A stretch of 64,000 bases of DNA from the NCBI RefSeq assembly GCF_016458305.1, contig NZ_JAEMHL010000002.1, forward strand, positions 372,001 to 436,000, written 5' to 3'. Source of the stretch: Geomonas anaerohicana. GTDB taxonomy: Bacteria > Desulfobacterota > Desulfuromonadia > Geobacterales > Geobacteraceae. The position numbers and the translations under genes are program-made. The notes under the pieces are model-generated. The model was not told where the DNA came from. It did no database searches and saw only the letters and a list, made by a program, of their open reading frames with translations. Within the stretch, counting starts at the first letter, position 1. Every line of letters starts with the position of its first letter. Of this stretch, positions 23,479-32,843 are shown piece after piece.

Positions 23479-25655
23479 CCAGGAAGTCCAAACGGGCCGT
23501 CCCGCTGGTCATGGTGGTGGACGACGACCAGGCCGTGCGCCTTTTGGCCCGGGAGACACTGGAGAGCTCCGGCTTCGCGGTGCGTGATGCCGAGACCGGC
23601 GAGCAGGCGCTGGAGGATTTCATTGCGCACGCCCCCGACCTCGTGTTGTTGGATGTGATGCTCCCCGGCGTCGACGGCTTCTCCGTCTGCAGTTCCATCC
23701 GCCGCACCGAGGGGGGGCGCGACACCCCGGTGCTGATGATGACGGGGCTGGACGACCTGGAATCCATCGATTGCGCCTACGAGGTCGGTGCTACCGACTT
23801 CATCACCAAGCCCATCAACTGGCACATCCTGGGCTACCGGGTGAGCTACATGCTCCGGGCCAGCAGCGCGCTGGAGCAGCTCAGGGAGAGCCGCGCCGGC
23901 CTCGCCCACGCCCAGAGCCTCGCCCACATCGGCTCCTGGGAATGGGACCTCACCAGCGGCGAGATCCGCTGCTCCGAAGAGGTCTACAGCATCTGCTGCA
24001 TCGATCCCGTACAGCGCGACGGCAATCCCATACTCGACCCGGTGCACCACCAGGATCGCGCCTTCGTGCAGGGCTCCATCGACGACGCCATCGCCAAACG
24101 CTCCCCGCTCAGCTTCGATTACCGCATCACCCTGGACGGGGGCGAAAGGACCCTGCACGCCGAACTGGTGACGGTCCTTGATGAAGAGGGGGAAGCCGTC
24201 AGCCTGACGGGCACCATCCAGGACATCACCGAGCGCAAGCGTGCCGAGGAGCAGATCCGTCTCCTGGCCTACTACGACGCACTGACCGGGCTCCCTAACC
24301 GCCGTTTCTTCCAGCAGCAACTGGAGCAGGCGCTCGTGTTCGCCAACAGAAACGACCGCATGCTGGCGGTGCTGTTCCTCGACCTGGACCGCTTCAAGCT
24401 GGTGAACGACACCTTGGGGCATGGCGTAGGAGACCGGCTGCTGCAGGATGTCGCCGACCGCCTGCTGCGCTGCGTGCGCCGCAGCGACTGTCTGGCGCGC
24501 GCCGAGGACGATTGTCCCCCGTCCCTGGTGTCGCGGCTGGGGGGCGACGAATTCACCATCATGCTCTCGGACATCGAGCACTTCCAGGACGTGGCCAAGG
24601 TGGCCCGGCGCATCCTGGATGCGGTGTCGGTCCCGTACTCGCTGGAAGGGCAGGAGGTCTTCGTCTCGACCAGCATCGGCATCAGTCTCTATCCGTTCGA
24701 CGCGACCACGGCCAGCGACCTGATCCGCAACGCGGACGGCGCCATGTACCAGGCCAAGGAGCAGGGGCGTAACGGCTACCAGATCTACGACGAGTCGATG
24801 AACGCCAAGGCGCTGGAGCGGATCATCCTGGAGAGCCAACTGCACAAGGCGCTCAAGGAGGAGGAATTCGAGGTGTACTACCAGCCCCAGGTCAGCTGCC
24901 GTACCGGCCAAGTGGTGGGCATCGAGGCGCTGGTGCGCTGGAACAGCAAGGAGCTGGGGGTGGTCGAACCGGGGCGCTTCCTGCCGCTGGCCGAGGAGAT
25001 CGGGCTGGTGATCCAGATCGACCAATGGGTGATGAAGGAGGCCTGCCGCCAGCACAAGCTCTGGATCGACCAGGGGCTGCCGCCGGTCACCATCGCCGTC
25101 AACATCTCCGGGCAGCAGTTTCTGAAGAACGAGCTTTTGGACACCGTCACCGCCGTCTTGCAGCGCAGCGGCCTCGACCCGGGCCTGCTGGAGCTGGAAC
25201 TCACCGAAGGGGTCCTGATGGCGCACACCGAGCGGACCGTGAAGACCCTGCAGGCATTGAAGGGAATGGGGGTGCGCCTGGCCATAGACGACTTCGGCAC
25301 CGGCTTCTCTTCGCTTTCCTATCTGAAAAGGTTCCCGCTCGACGTGCTGAAGATCGACCGGACTTTCATCAACGACATCACCAACGATCCCGACGACGCC
25401 GCCATCACCCTCGCCACCATTGAGATGGCGCACACGCTGAAACTGCAGGTGATCGCGGAAGGGGTCGAGACCCAGGCACAGCTGGAATTCCTCACCAACA
25501 ATCGTTGCGACATGTACCAGGGATACCTGTTCAGCAAGCCGATGCGGCCGGAGGATTATCCGCGCCTGTTTGCTCCCGCCCATAATGATGCCGCTGCTCC
25601 TGATCACGCGCCCGCGACCCTTGAAGACGTTGTCCCCGAGCCTGCCGCGCCCTGA
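23472..25655 (+). CDS. Response regulator with PAS, GGDEF and EAL domains
   Basis: The 727-residue product has a receiver (1-125, LLDVMLPGVDG), a PAS/PAC segment (about 140-255, AHIGSWEWDLTSGEIRCSEEVY), a GGDEF domain with intact RLGGDEF near 356, and an EAL domain with GIEALVRW near 482, ELTEGVLM and IDDFGTGFSSLSYL. Both active-site signatures are intact, so it may make or degrade c-di-GMP depending on phosphorylation. It shares its operon with the hybrid kinase. Confidence 0.95.
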   Translation: MLTRKSKRAVPLVMVVDDDQAVRLLARETLESSGFAVRDAETGEQALEDFIAHAPDLVLLDVMLPGVDGFSVCSSIRRTEGGRDTPVLMMTGLDDLESIDCAYEVGATDFITKPINWHILGYRVSYMLRASSALEQLRESRAGLAHAQSLAHIGSWEWDLTSGEIRCSEEVYSICCIDPVQRDGNPILDPVHHQDRAFVQGSIDDAIAKRSPLSFDYRITLDGGERTLHAELVTVLDEEGEAVSLTGTIQDITERKRAEEQIRLLAYYDALTGLPNRRFFQQQLEQALVFANRNDRMLAVLFLDLDRFKLVNDTLGHGVGDRLLQDVADRLLRCVRRSDCLARAEDDCPPSLVSRLGGDEFTIMLSDIEHFQDVAKVARRILDAVSVPYSLEGQEVFVSTSIGISLYPFDATTASDLIRNADGAMYQAKEQGRNGYQIYDESMNAKALERIILESQLHKALKEEEFEVYYQPQVSCRTGQVVGIEALVRWNSKELGVVEPGRFLPLAEEIGLVIQIDQWVMKEACRQHKLWIDQGLPPVTIAVNISGQQFLKNELLDTVTAVLQRSGLDPGLLELELTEGVLMAHTERTVKTLQALKGMGVRLAIDDFGTGFSSLSYLKRFPLDVLKIDRTFINDITNDPDDAAITLATIEMAHTLKLQVIAEGVETQAQLEFLTNNRCDMYQGYLFSKPMRPEDYPRLFAPAHNDAAAPDHAPATLEDVVPEPAAP

Positions 25656-26477
<822 letters not shown>

Positions 26478-26529
26478 GACTTCAGGTTCTCTCAATCCAA
26501 ACCCATAAATACGATCAATGGAGAGTGTT

Positions 26530-28080
26530 ATGATGCGTGACATTAGAAAGGTAAAGGATGCAGCTAAGCCCGCTTCCAGCTGCCTCACCATGAAACTTGG
26601 GAAGCTGGCCCTCCTGGCCAGCCTGATGCTGGTCCCGGTCCTGGCCATCGCCGAGGAGAAGGCGGCCGATTCCGCCGCGGCACCGGCTGCCGCCACCGCA
26701 ACCGCCGCCACCGCAACCGCAGCCCCTGCAGCGGCGCCTGCTCCGGCCGCAGCCGCCCCAGCAGCCGCCGCACCGGCTGCACCGGCTGCAGCACCGGCTG
26801 CCAAGAACGTGGCCCCGGTCCTCAACACCGGCGACACCGCCTGGATGCTGGTTTCCGCCGCCATGGTCCTCTTCATGACCCCCGGCCTGGCCCTGTTCTA
26901 CGGCGGCATGGTGCGTCAGAAGAACGTCCTTTCCACCATGATGCACTCCCTGGTGGCCATGGGCATCGTCGGCGTGCAGTGGGCCATCATCGGCTACTCC
27001 CTGGCCTTCGGCCCCGACATGGGGCACGGCCTCGTGGGCGACTTCAGCAAGGCTCTTCTGAACGGGCTGATCACCTTCAAGGACGGCAACGCCATCTACG
27101 CGCTGTTCCAGAACGTCCCGACCGAGCCGGGCGCCATCCCCGAGTACGTGTTCGCCATGTACCAGGCCATGTTCGCCATCATCACCGTGGCCCTGATCTC
27201 GGGTGCACTGGCCGAGAGGATCAAGTTCTCCGCCTACTGCCTGTTCGTGCTGCTCTGGACCACCCTGGTCTACGATCCGCTGGCACACTGGGTCTGGATG
27301 TCCGACGGCTGGCTCTTCAAGATGGGCGCACTTGACTTCGCAGGCGGCACCGTCGTTCACCTCTCCTCCGGTATCTCGGCACTGGTAGTACTGTTCTTCC
27401 TCGGCAAGCGTCACGGCTTCCCCAACGAGCGCATGGCTCCGCACAGCCTGCCGCTGACCCTGCTCGGCGTCGGCCTGCTCTGGTTCGGCTGGTTCGGCTT
27501 CAACGCGGGTTCCGCCATCGTAGGCGCCGGCTGCTCCGACGCAGCAGGCGGCTTGGCCGGCCTCGCCTTCATGACCACCACCATCGCACCGGCCGCTGCC
27601 GGCCTGACCTGGATGATCGCCGAGTGGATCCACGCCGGCAAGCCTTCCGCCCTGGGCTTCGGCTCCGGCGTGGTGGCCGGCCTGGTCGTCATCACCCCCG
27701 CTGCCGGCTTCGTGCAGCCGGGTGCCGCCCTGCTCATGGGCGTAGCCGGCGGCCTGGTGTGCTACGGCGGCGTGCTGCTCAAGGCGAAACTTAAGTACGA
27801 CGACTCCCTGGATGCCTTCGGCGTGCACGGCGTAGGCGGCACCACCGGCGCCATCCTGACCGGCGTCTTCGCCACCGTCGGCGCCACCGGCCTCACCTCC
27901 GGCAACATGAAGCAGTTCGTCACCCAGCTGGTCGCCGTTGGCGCAGCAGCCGCCTACGCGGTGGTGGTGACCCTGGTAATCGCCTTCGTCCTGCACAAGA
28001 CCATCGGTCTGCGCGTCGAGAAGGAAGACGAGATCATGGGCCTCGACCAGACCCAGCACTCAGAGACCGCCTACAACTAG
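26530..28080 (+). CDS. amtB: Ammonium transporter AmtB
   Basis: The ATG at 26530 follows GGAGAG with 4 nt; 26518 is an alternative. About 516 residues: a signal-like segment (KLGKLALLASLMLVPVLAIA), an unusual Ala/Pro/Thr-rich stretch of about 55 residues, then the standard Amt core. The core shows LFMTPGLALFYGGMVRQKNVLS, TTLVYDPLAHWVWM, the pore His in GGTVVHLSSG and HGVGGTTGAIL. It is a trimeric inner-membrane channel for ammonium, regulated by GlnK. The Ala/Pro-rich region would lie outside the membrane. Confidence 0.96.
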   Translation: MMRDIRKVKDAAKPASSCLTMKLGKLALLASLMLVPVLAIAEEKAADSAAAPAAATATAATATAAPAAAPAPAAAAPAAAAPAAPAAAPAAKNVAPVLNTGDTAWMLVSAAMVLFMTPGLALFYGGMVRQKNVLSTMMHSLVAMGIVGVQWAIIGYSLAFGPDMGHGLVGDFSKALLNGLITFKDGNAIYALFQNVPTEPGAIPEYVFAMYQAMFAIITVALISGALAERIKFSAYCLFVLLWTTLVYDPLAHWVWMSDGWLFKMGALDFAGGTVVHLSSGISALVVLFFLGKRHGFPNERMAPHSLPLTLLGVGLLWFGWFGFNAGSAIVGAGCSDAAGGLAGLAFMTTTIAPAAAGLTWMIAEWIHAGKPSALGFGSGVVAGLVVITPAAGFVQPGAALLMGVAGGLVCYGGVLLKAKLKYDDSLDAFGVHGVGGTTGAILTGVFATVGATGLTSGNMKQFVTQLVAVGAAAAYAVVVTLVIAFVLHKTIGLRVEKEDEIMGLDQTQHSETAYN

Positions 28081-28105
28081 GATTGCCCGCACAGGTTGCA
28101 ATGAG

Positions 28106-28137
28106 AGGGGGACCGCAAGGTCCCCCTTTCTTTTTGG
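28106..28137 (+). terminator. Terminator of glnK-amtB
   Basis: AGGGGGACC (28106-28114), loop GCAA, GGTCCCCCT (28119-28127), then TTCTTTTT. Confidence 0.9.
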
Positions 28138-28140
28138 CTG

Positions 28141-28249
28141 AAGGGACTGGCTCCGTTAGGTGCCTGGCCCTCTGGCGGAACGCTTCTTTCAGCTCAGCCA
28201 GCTCCCACAAGCACTAAGGGGACAGGCACCTGGCGGAGCCAGTCCCCTT
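28141..28249. repeat. Inverted pair of palindromic repeats (family D)
   Basis: AAGGGACTGGCTCCGTTAGG at 28141-28160 (unit to 28171) and, in opposite orientation, a unit at 28216-28249 containing GACAGGCACCTGGCGGAGCC. Each is itself quasi-palindromic. Together they can form a large hairpin. Confidence 0.8.
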
Positions 28250-28334
28250 GGGAAAATATCACCTACCCTTTTGAAATATAGAGATTTCCTGTTACTGTTT
28301 TCCAGCCAGAAAAAGACATCTCGGGAGGGAGATT

Positions 28335-28778
28335 ATGAATTCCAGGGACATGGAGCTCCGGAAGGAAGGCGACGGCATGGGGTACTACGAACGCTGCAGC
28401 GCAGAGGCGGGTGTGGCGGGACTCTCCACCATCTTCAGGATGTTCAGCGAGGATGAGTTGCGTCACGCGGGGGCGCTGCGCGCGCTACGGGACGGGGGGA
28501 GGGTGGACCTGCGCCACTCGGCGACGCTGGAGGGGGCGCGCAGCATCCTGCGCCGGCTCTCGGCCGAGGAGTTGTCCCGGTATCGTGGCGACCTCGGGGT
28601 ATACCAGCATGCAATGCAGTTCGAGGCGCTTTCCGCCCGTGCCTGCTCCGAACTGGCCCGCGAGGCGCAGCACCCTTGGGAGCGTGCCATGTTCCAGACC
28701 ATGGCCGACGAGGACGAGATACATTTCACGCTGCTCGAGGAGATGCAGGAACTGCTGGAGGATACAGATGTCCAATGA
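28335..28778 (+). CDS. Ferritin-like domain protein
   Basis: The ATG at 28335 follows GGAGGGAG. The 147-residue, almost fully helical protein has two Glu/His motifs expected of a ferritin-like diiron site: FSEDELRHAGALRAL near 40-50 and ADEDEIHFTLLEEM near 125-138. It resembles rubrerythrin-type four-helix bundles without the rubredoxin domain. It may act in iron or oxidative stress protection. It overlaps the next gene by 11 bp. Confidence 0.75.
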   Translation: MNSRDMELRKEGDGMGYYERCSAEAGVAGLSTIFRMFSEDELRHAGALRALRDGGRVDLRHSATLEGARSILRRLSAEELSRYRGDLGVYQHAMQFEALSARACSELAREAQHPWERAMFQTMADEDEIHFTLLEEMQELLEDTDVQ

Positions 28779-29580
28779 TGTAGGGCTGCAGCAGATGCTC
28801 GATGTGGCGGTGGCGGCGGCACGCGAGGCCGGAGCGCTCCAGAAGCAGAAACTCTGGGGCGATTTCACTTTCTCCTTCAAGGGGGAGGTCGACATCGTCA
28901 CCGAAGTGGACCGGGCCTGCGAGGAGATGATCGTCAACCGGATCCGGAGCGCCTTCCCCAGCCACAGTTTCCTTGCCGAAGAAAACCTCTACGCCGACGG
29001 CGACCCGGCCTGGCGCTGGGTCATCGATCCCCTGGACGGCACCACCAATTATGCCCACGGCTTCCCCTGGTTCTGTGTTTCCATCGCCCTGGAGCAGGAC
29101 GGCGAGCTTACCTTGGGGGCGATCTACCACTGCATGATGGACGAACTCTTCACCACCATCCGCGGGGGAGGGGCCTTCCTTAACGGCGCACCCATCCACG
29201 TCTCGTCGCGCAAGCCCTTGCGGCAGTCCCTGATCGCCACCGGGTTTCCCTACGATGCCGCGCGCGGCAACGAGAACAATTTCCGCAACTTCTTTGAACT
29301 GCAACTCGCGGCGCGCGGGGTGCGCCGGGCCGGGGCCGCGGCGCTCGATCTGGCCTACGTGGCGGCGGGGCGCCTGGACGGCTACTGGGAGTGCAAGCTG
29401 AAGCCGTGGGACGTGGCCGCCGGCGCGTTGCTGGTCCGTGAGGCGGGCGGGACCGTGACCAATCACAAGGGTGAGCCGCACCGCATCGACGACCACCGCA
29501 TCCTGGCCACCAACGGCCTCATTCACGACGAGATAGAGACGCTGCTGGAGCGGGCGGAAAGGGCCGAGCCGGTGCTGTGA
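28768..29580 (+). CDS. suhB: Inositol monophosphatase family protein
   Basis: The ATG at 28768 with CTGGAGG upstream gives 270 residues. Metal-binding motifs of the family are present: EE in FLAEENLY, WVIDPLDGTTNYAHGFP near 85-101 and WECKLKPWDVAAGALLVREAGG near 205-226. It hydrolyses inositol-1-phosphate or related sugar phosphates; the precise substrate is not certain, and SuhB homologues also bind RNA polymerase antitermination complexes. Confidence 0.92.
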   Translation: MSNDVGLQQMLDVAVAAAREAGALQKQKLWGDFTFSFKGEVDIVTEVDRACEEMIVNRIRSAFPSHSFLAEENLYADGDPAWRWVIDPLDGTTNYAHGFPWFCVSIALEQDGELTLGAIYHCMMDELFTTIRGGGAFLNGAPIHVSSRKPLRQSLIATGFPYDAARGNENNFRNFFELQLAARGVRRAGAAALDLAYVAAGRLDGYWECKLKPWDVAAGALLVREAGGTVTNHKGEPHRIDDHRILATNGLIHDEIETLLERAERAEPVL

Positions 29581-29604
29581 ACCGGCGGAACAACCTCAAC
29601 AACT

Positions 29605-29626
29605 GGCGCCTTCGGGCGCCTTTTTT
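29605..29626 (+). terminator. Terminator after suhB
   Basis: GGCGCC (29605-29610), TTCG, GGCGCC (29615-29620), then T6. Confidence 0.9.
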
Positions 29627-29704
29627 ATTGCTCCAATTCCCAGCCCCTCAGCTATAAGATGCACTGGACTCAAAATGCAGCGCGGCATGATGTCCCCCCA
29701 GTCC

Positions 29705-29998
29705 CAAGCAAATCCCCCCCGTCCCCCCTTCGCAAAGGGGGGAGCGTAGTAGTCACGTTTTCCTGGTTCCCAAGCTCCAGCTTGGGAACCCCATATTGCG
29801 CAAAGCTCCAGCTTTGCATCCGAGGGAAGTTGGAGCTTCGGAGAGGCTTTGCGTTCCCAAGGCGGACCTTGGGAACGAGATCAATGGACAGTAAAGGCTC
29901 TTCTGAGAATCCTGCGAACGACGATGCCTTTGCCATGAAGCGCTGCACGAGCCCTCGCGTCCCCCCTTTGCGAAGGGGGGACAGGGGGGATTTCCGTT
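29705..29998. repeat. Composite repeat block bounded by inverted family B repeats
   Basis: Family B copies at 29705-29745 and 29958-29998 are in opposite orientation. Between them lie short palindromes GTTCCCAAGCTCCAGCTTGG (29766-29785) and GCAAAGCTCCAGCTTTGC (29800-29817), and GTTCCCAAGGCGGACCTTGG (29853-29872). No coding potential is seen in 29581-30076 outside the terminator. Confidence 0.75.
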
Positions 29999-30076
29999 AA
30001 AATGATGTAGGAAAAACCGCGGCGATGTTATATAGTTGTGCAGCCTTTCACCCCCCAGCCGCACCCCGGAGGAAAG

Positions 30077-30532
30077 ATGCTCAACCTGCGCAAGAAGATC
30101 CTGGTGGCCATCGACGGCTCACCGCTTTCGGACAAGGCCGCCGAGGAGGCGGTTCGTTTCGCGGCGGGCATCCCGAGCCAGTTCAAGAGCAAGGTCTACG
30201 GGCTGCTGGTACTCCCCAACGCGACACGCAACACCTTCACCGACTTCGTCCCCGCGAAACCCATCACCGAACAGGACCAGTGGACCGAGCTCAAGGAACG
30301 CATCTTCTACGTCGTTGAGAAGCTTGCCGGTGAGCTGGAGGTGCCGCTGGAGACTGCAGTGGTCTACGGGGATCCCGCCGACGAACTGATCCGTTTCGCG
30401 CAGAAGGAGGAGATCGACGTGATCGTAATCGGGAGCACCGGCAAGGGGTTTCTGAAGCGGAAGCTGCTGGGGAGCGTGTCGCACAAGGTGGTGCGGGACG
30501 CCAAGTGCTCGGTCTACGTGGTCAGGGGGTAG
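30077..30532 (+). CDS. Universal stress protein, UspA family
   Basis: The ATG at 30077 has GGAGG 3 nt upstream. The 151-residue product starts LRKKILVAIDGSPLSDKAAEEAV and has the ATP-binding signature GSTGKGFLKRKLLGSVSHKV near 126-145. It is a small cytoplasmic stress protein. Its 3' end overlaps that of the opposing gene by 11 bp. Confidence 0.93.
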   Translation: MLNLRKKILVAIDGSPLSDKAAEEAVRFAAGIPSQFKSKVYGLLVLPNATRNTFTDFVPAKPITEQDQWTELKERIFYVVEKLAGELEVPLETAVVYGDPADELIRFAQKEEIDVIVIGSTGKGFLKRKLLGSVSHKVVRDAKCSVYVVRG

Positions 30533-31316
30533 TCTTGGCGGTTTCCTGCCTCAGGTAAGCGAGGATCTCCTTGAGGCTTTCCTGGATGATCCCTTCTCCC
30601 TTCGGGAACTCATGGGGGGAAAGCTCCAGCGTCAGGATGTCGTTGTAGGCGGTGTTACGCAGGTGGTTCAAAAAGCGGGTGAGCGGCAGGATGCCGTGCC
30701 CCGGCAGCAGGTGCTGGCGGCCATGCCCGTAGTCGGAAAAGTGGATGTTCCTGATCCGCCCGCTGTTGTAGCAGAGGTAGAAGTCGTTGATGAAGTTGGC
30801 CCGCCCGCTCCCCATGTGGGTGCAGTCGAAGGTGAGGTAGAGGTTCCTTTCGTGGAGAAACTCGATCAGCTTCTGGGTCTCCGAGAGGATGTAGCCGTTG
30901 ATGCGGTATTTGCCGGTCCAGGGCATGTTCTCCAGGGTCACCGCCACCTGGTCCCCCCCGATCTCCTTTTGAAAATCCTGCATCCGGTACAGCCAGCGCC
31001 AGTACGCGAACTCCATTCCCAGCCATGAAGGGGGATGGAAGTTCACCAGCCCGATGCCGCAGTCCGCGGCGATCTCCACGCAACGCTTCAAAGAATCGAC
31101 CGGGCTCCCCCAGCCGTCCAGCTGCAGGAACGGGGCATGGATCGAGAAGATCGGCATGATCTCGGCCAGCTCCTTCACCAGCCGCCGCGTGTTCACCTTC
31201 TGGAACTCCTGGTTTATCACCAGTTCCATGCCGTCGAAGCCGGCCTCCCGCGCCATGGCGAATGCCTTGGGGAGGGGGAAGGTGAACAGCGTTCCTGCGG
31301 AGATCGATATGCGCAT
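30522..31316 (-). CDS. Sugar phosphate isomerase/epimerase-like TIM-barrel protein
   Basis: The 264-residue product starts MRISISAGTLFTFPLPKAFAMAREAGFDGMELVI, typical of the xylose-isomerase-like AP endonuclease-2 fold. It has possible metal ligands in SIHAPFLQ, VNFHPP, VTLENMPW, LTFDCTHMG and IHFSDYGHG. The substrate is unknown. It lies 8 bp after the DUF294 gene upstream and is probably cotranscribed with it. Confidence 0.85.
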   Translation of the reverse strand: MRISISAGTLFTFPLPKAFAMAREAGFDGMELVINQEFQKVNTRRLVKELAEIMPIFSIHAPFLQLDGWGSPVDSLKRCVEIAADCGIGLVNFHPPSWLGMEFAYWRWLYRMQDFQKEIGGDQVAVTLENMPWTGKYRINGYILSETQKLIEFLHERNLYLTFDCTHMGSGRANFINDFYLCYNSGRIRNIHFSDYGHGRQHLLPGHGILPLTRFLNHLRNTAYNDILTLELSPHEFPKGEGIIQESLKEILAYLRQETAKTTP

Positions 31317-31324
31317 GCCTGGTC

Positions 31325-32590
31325 CTATACCTGTCCCACCAGCCTCTGGTAGGCGATCTTCTGCAGGTTGAGCACCGCCTCCAGCGCAGACCGCAGCCGT
31401 GCGTCCAGGGCCATGCTGAACTCTTCCGGGTTGGCGAAGGCTGTCGCTCCCTCGCTGCGAATCTCACCTTCGATCTTCAACTGCATCAGGCACTGCAGTG
31501 CCTTCAGGAGCCGCTCGGCCAGGTCCACGTCCAAAGCACCGCGGTACAGCAGTTGCCGCACCCGTTCCAGCGTTCCCCCCTCGTGCACCTCCGCCTGGAG
31601 CGCCAGGATGCGCACCAACTGCACCAGGGGAGAGAGCCCGAGCGTTTCGATGTCGATCTCGCCGTGGTGCTCGCCGCCGCGCTCCAGGCGCCAGCGCCCG
31701 AAATGGCCGAGGGCGAGGGGGAGGCTGATGACCCGGCGTGCCAGCTGGAAAAACGGATCGCGCCCGCGCTGCTCCCTCAGGGCTGCTGCCGCCGCGGTAA
31801 GGGCCTGTTCGGCCAGGGGCTCGAAGCCGGCCACGTGGCACAGATCCGCCATCGACTCCAGGCGCCAGCGCCATTCGGGAAGGGGGGGCGCCGCCTGTTT
31901 CTGGGCCGCGGCAAAGGGGAGCATCGGCTCCAGTTCCGGTGGGGAATGCTCCTGGCTGTTGCCGCTTTTCAAGAGTGAGCGCCATTCGGTGAGGGAGCCG
32001 TGCCAGGGCGTCTCCCCTGGGGGCAGGAGCCCCGCCTCCTGGAGCGCCTGGGTGAGCTGGTGGCTGAACAGGAAGAAGCGCTGGGAATCGAGCTGGTGCA
32101 GCAGCAGGTAGCGGTTGCGGCTGTAGAGGGTCTGTTCGCCGCGGCCACGGTCCCCGGATACGAGCAGGGCGTAGACCGGCGCCGTCCCCTGGCCCAGGTC
32201 GCGCATGCGCTCCTCGGCCAGGTGTGCGGCCCGTAGCAGCACCTGGTCATGCAGGGTATTGCAGGCGCCGCACAGGGCCAGGGGGGAGTTGCGGCGCCGG
32301 AAATGGGCGGCGAGCAGCTCACGGTACCGTGCCTGGAGCGGCACCAGTGCCACCGGGGTGGGGGCGTCGGCGATGGCCTGGTTCAGGGACGCCAGTTCCT
32401 GGTCCAGTTGCCCCTCGTAGGAAATTTCATCCTTGAGCGAGTCGATCAGCGTGCCGAGGAAGGCCTCCGCCTCGCGGGACGAACTGCTGCCCCACTTGCG
32501 CTCCAGGCGCTTCTTGAGGCTTGCCACCAGTTCCGTACTGGCGCGCCACTTGAGGATCTCGTCACCCTTGGTTCCCAAAAGCATGGGCAT
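31325..32590 (-). CDS. DUF294 nucleotidyltransferase-like protein (paralogue 1)
   Basis: The ATG at 32590 has AGGGG upstream; the TTG two codons earlier is less likely. The 421-residue product has the DUF294 nucleotidyltransferase-like stretch LLVSGDRGRGEQTLYSRNRY near 165-185 and a helical DUF294_C-type C-terminus. The canonical GSxGRxExTxxTDxD is altered: Asp residues after EQTL are replaced (SRNRY), so catalysis may be lost. No CBS or cyclic-nucleotide domain is present. A second, intact paralogue lies at 34742 on the other side of the symporter genes. Confidence 0.8.
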   Translation of the reverse strand: MPMLLGTKGDEILKWRASTELVASLKKRLERKWGSSSSREAEAFLGTLIDSLKDEISYEGQLDQELASLNQAIADAPTPVALVPLQARYRELLAAHFRRRNSPLALCGACNTLHDQVLLRAAHLAEERMRDLGQGTAPVYALLVSGDRGRGEQTLYSRNRYLLLHQLDSQRFFLFSHQLTQALQEAGLLPPGETPWHGSLTEWRSLLKSGNSQEHSPPELEPMLPFAAAQKQAAPPLPEWRWRLESMADLCHVAGFEPLAEQALTAAAAALREQRGRDPFFQLARRVISLPLALGHFGRWRLERGGEHHGEIDIETLGLSPLVQLVRILALQAEVHEGGTLERVRQLLYRGALDVDLAERLLKALQCLMQLKIEGEIRSEGATAFANPEEFSMALDARLRSALEAVLNLQKIAYQRLVGQV

Positions 32591-32606
32591 GTGCAACCCC
32601 TAAAGA

Positions 32607-32833
32607 GCCGTTCAAGGTTCAACGTTCAACGTTCGATAACGTGTGTGCCCGGTCGGCACGCGCACTGTGACGGCAAGTGCACCAACTGGAAGACCGAAAA
32701 GCCGTTCAAGGTTCAACGTTCAACGTTCGACAGACGTCCGTGCCCTCGGCACATGCACTGTGACAGCAAACGCACCAGTTAAAAGCCCGGAGTTCGACAG
32801 GGAGCTTAACGTCGAACCTTGAACGTTGAACGT
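32607..32833. repeat. TTCAACG-type repeat element (family E), two direct copies and inverted end
   Basis: A unit beginning GCCGTTCAAGGTTCAACGTT starts at 32607 and again at 32701 (94-bp period, diverged inside). The block ends with the inverse AACGTCGAACCTTGAACGTT at 32808-32827. Similar elements lie at 50314-50610 and 58024-58143. Confidence 0.8.
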
Positions 32834-32843
32834 CTTTTGCCTC

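Noticed and set aside
32607-32833. CRISPR array from the repeated TTCAACG units
   Set aside because: Units are 7-bp tandems and diverged 94-bp copies without constant repeats and unique spacers, and no cas genes are present.
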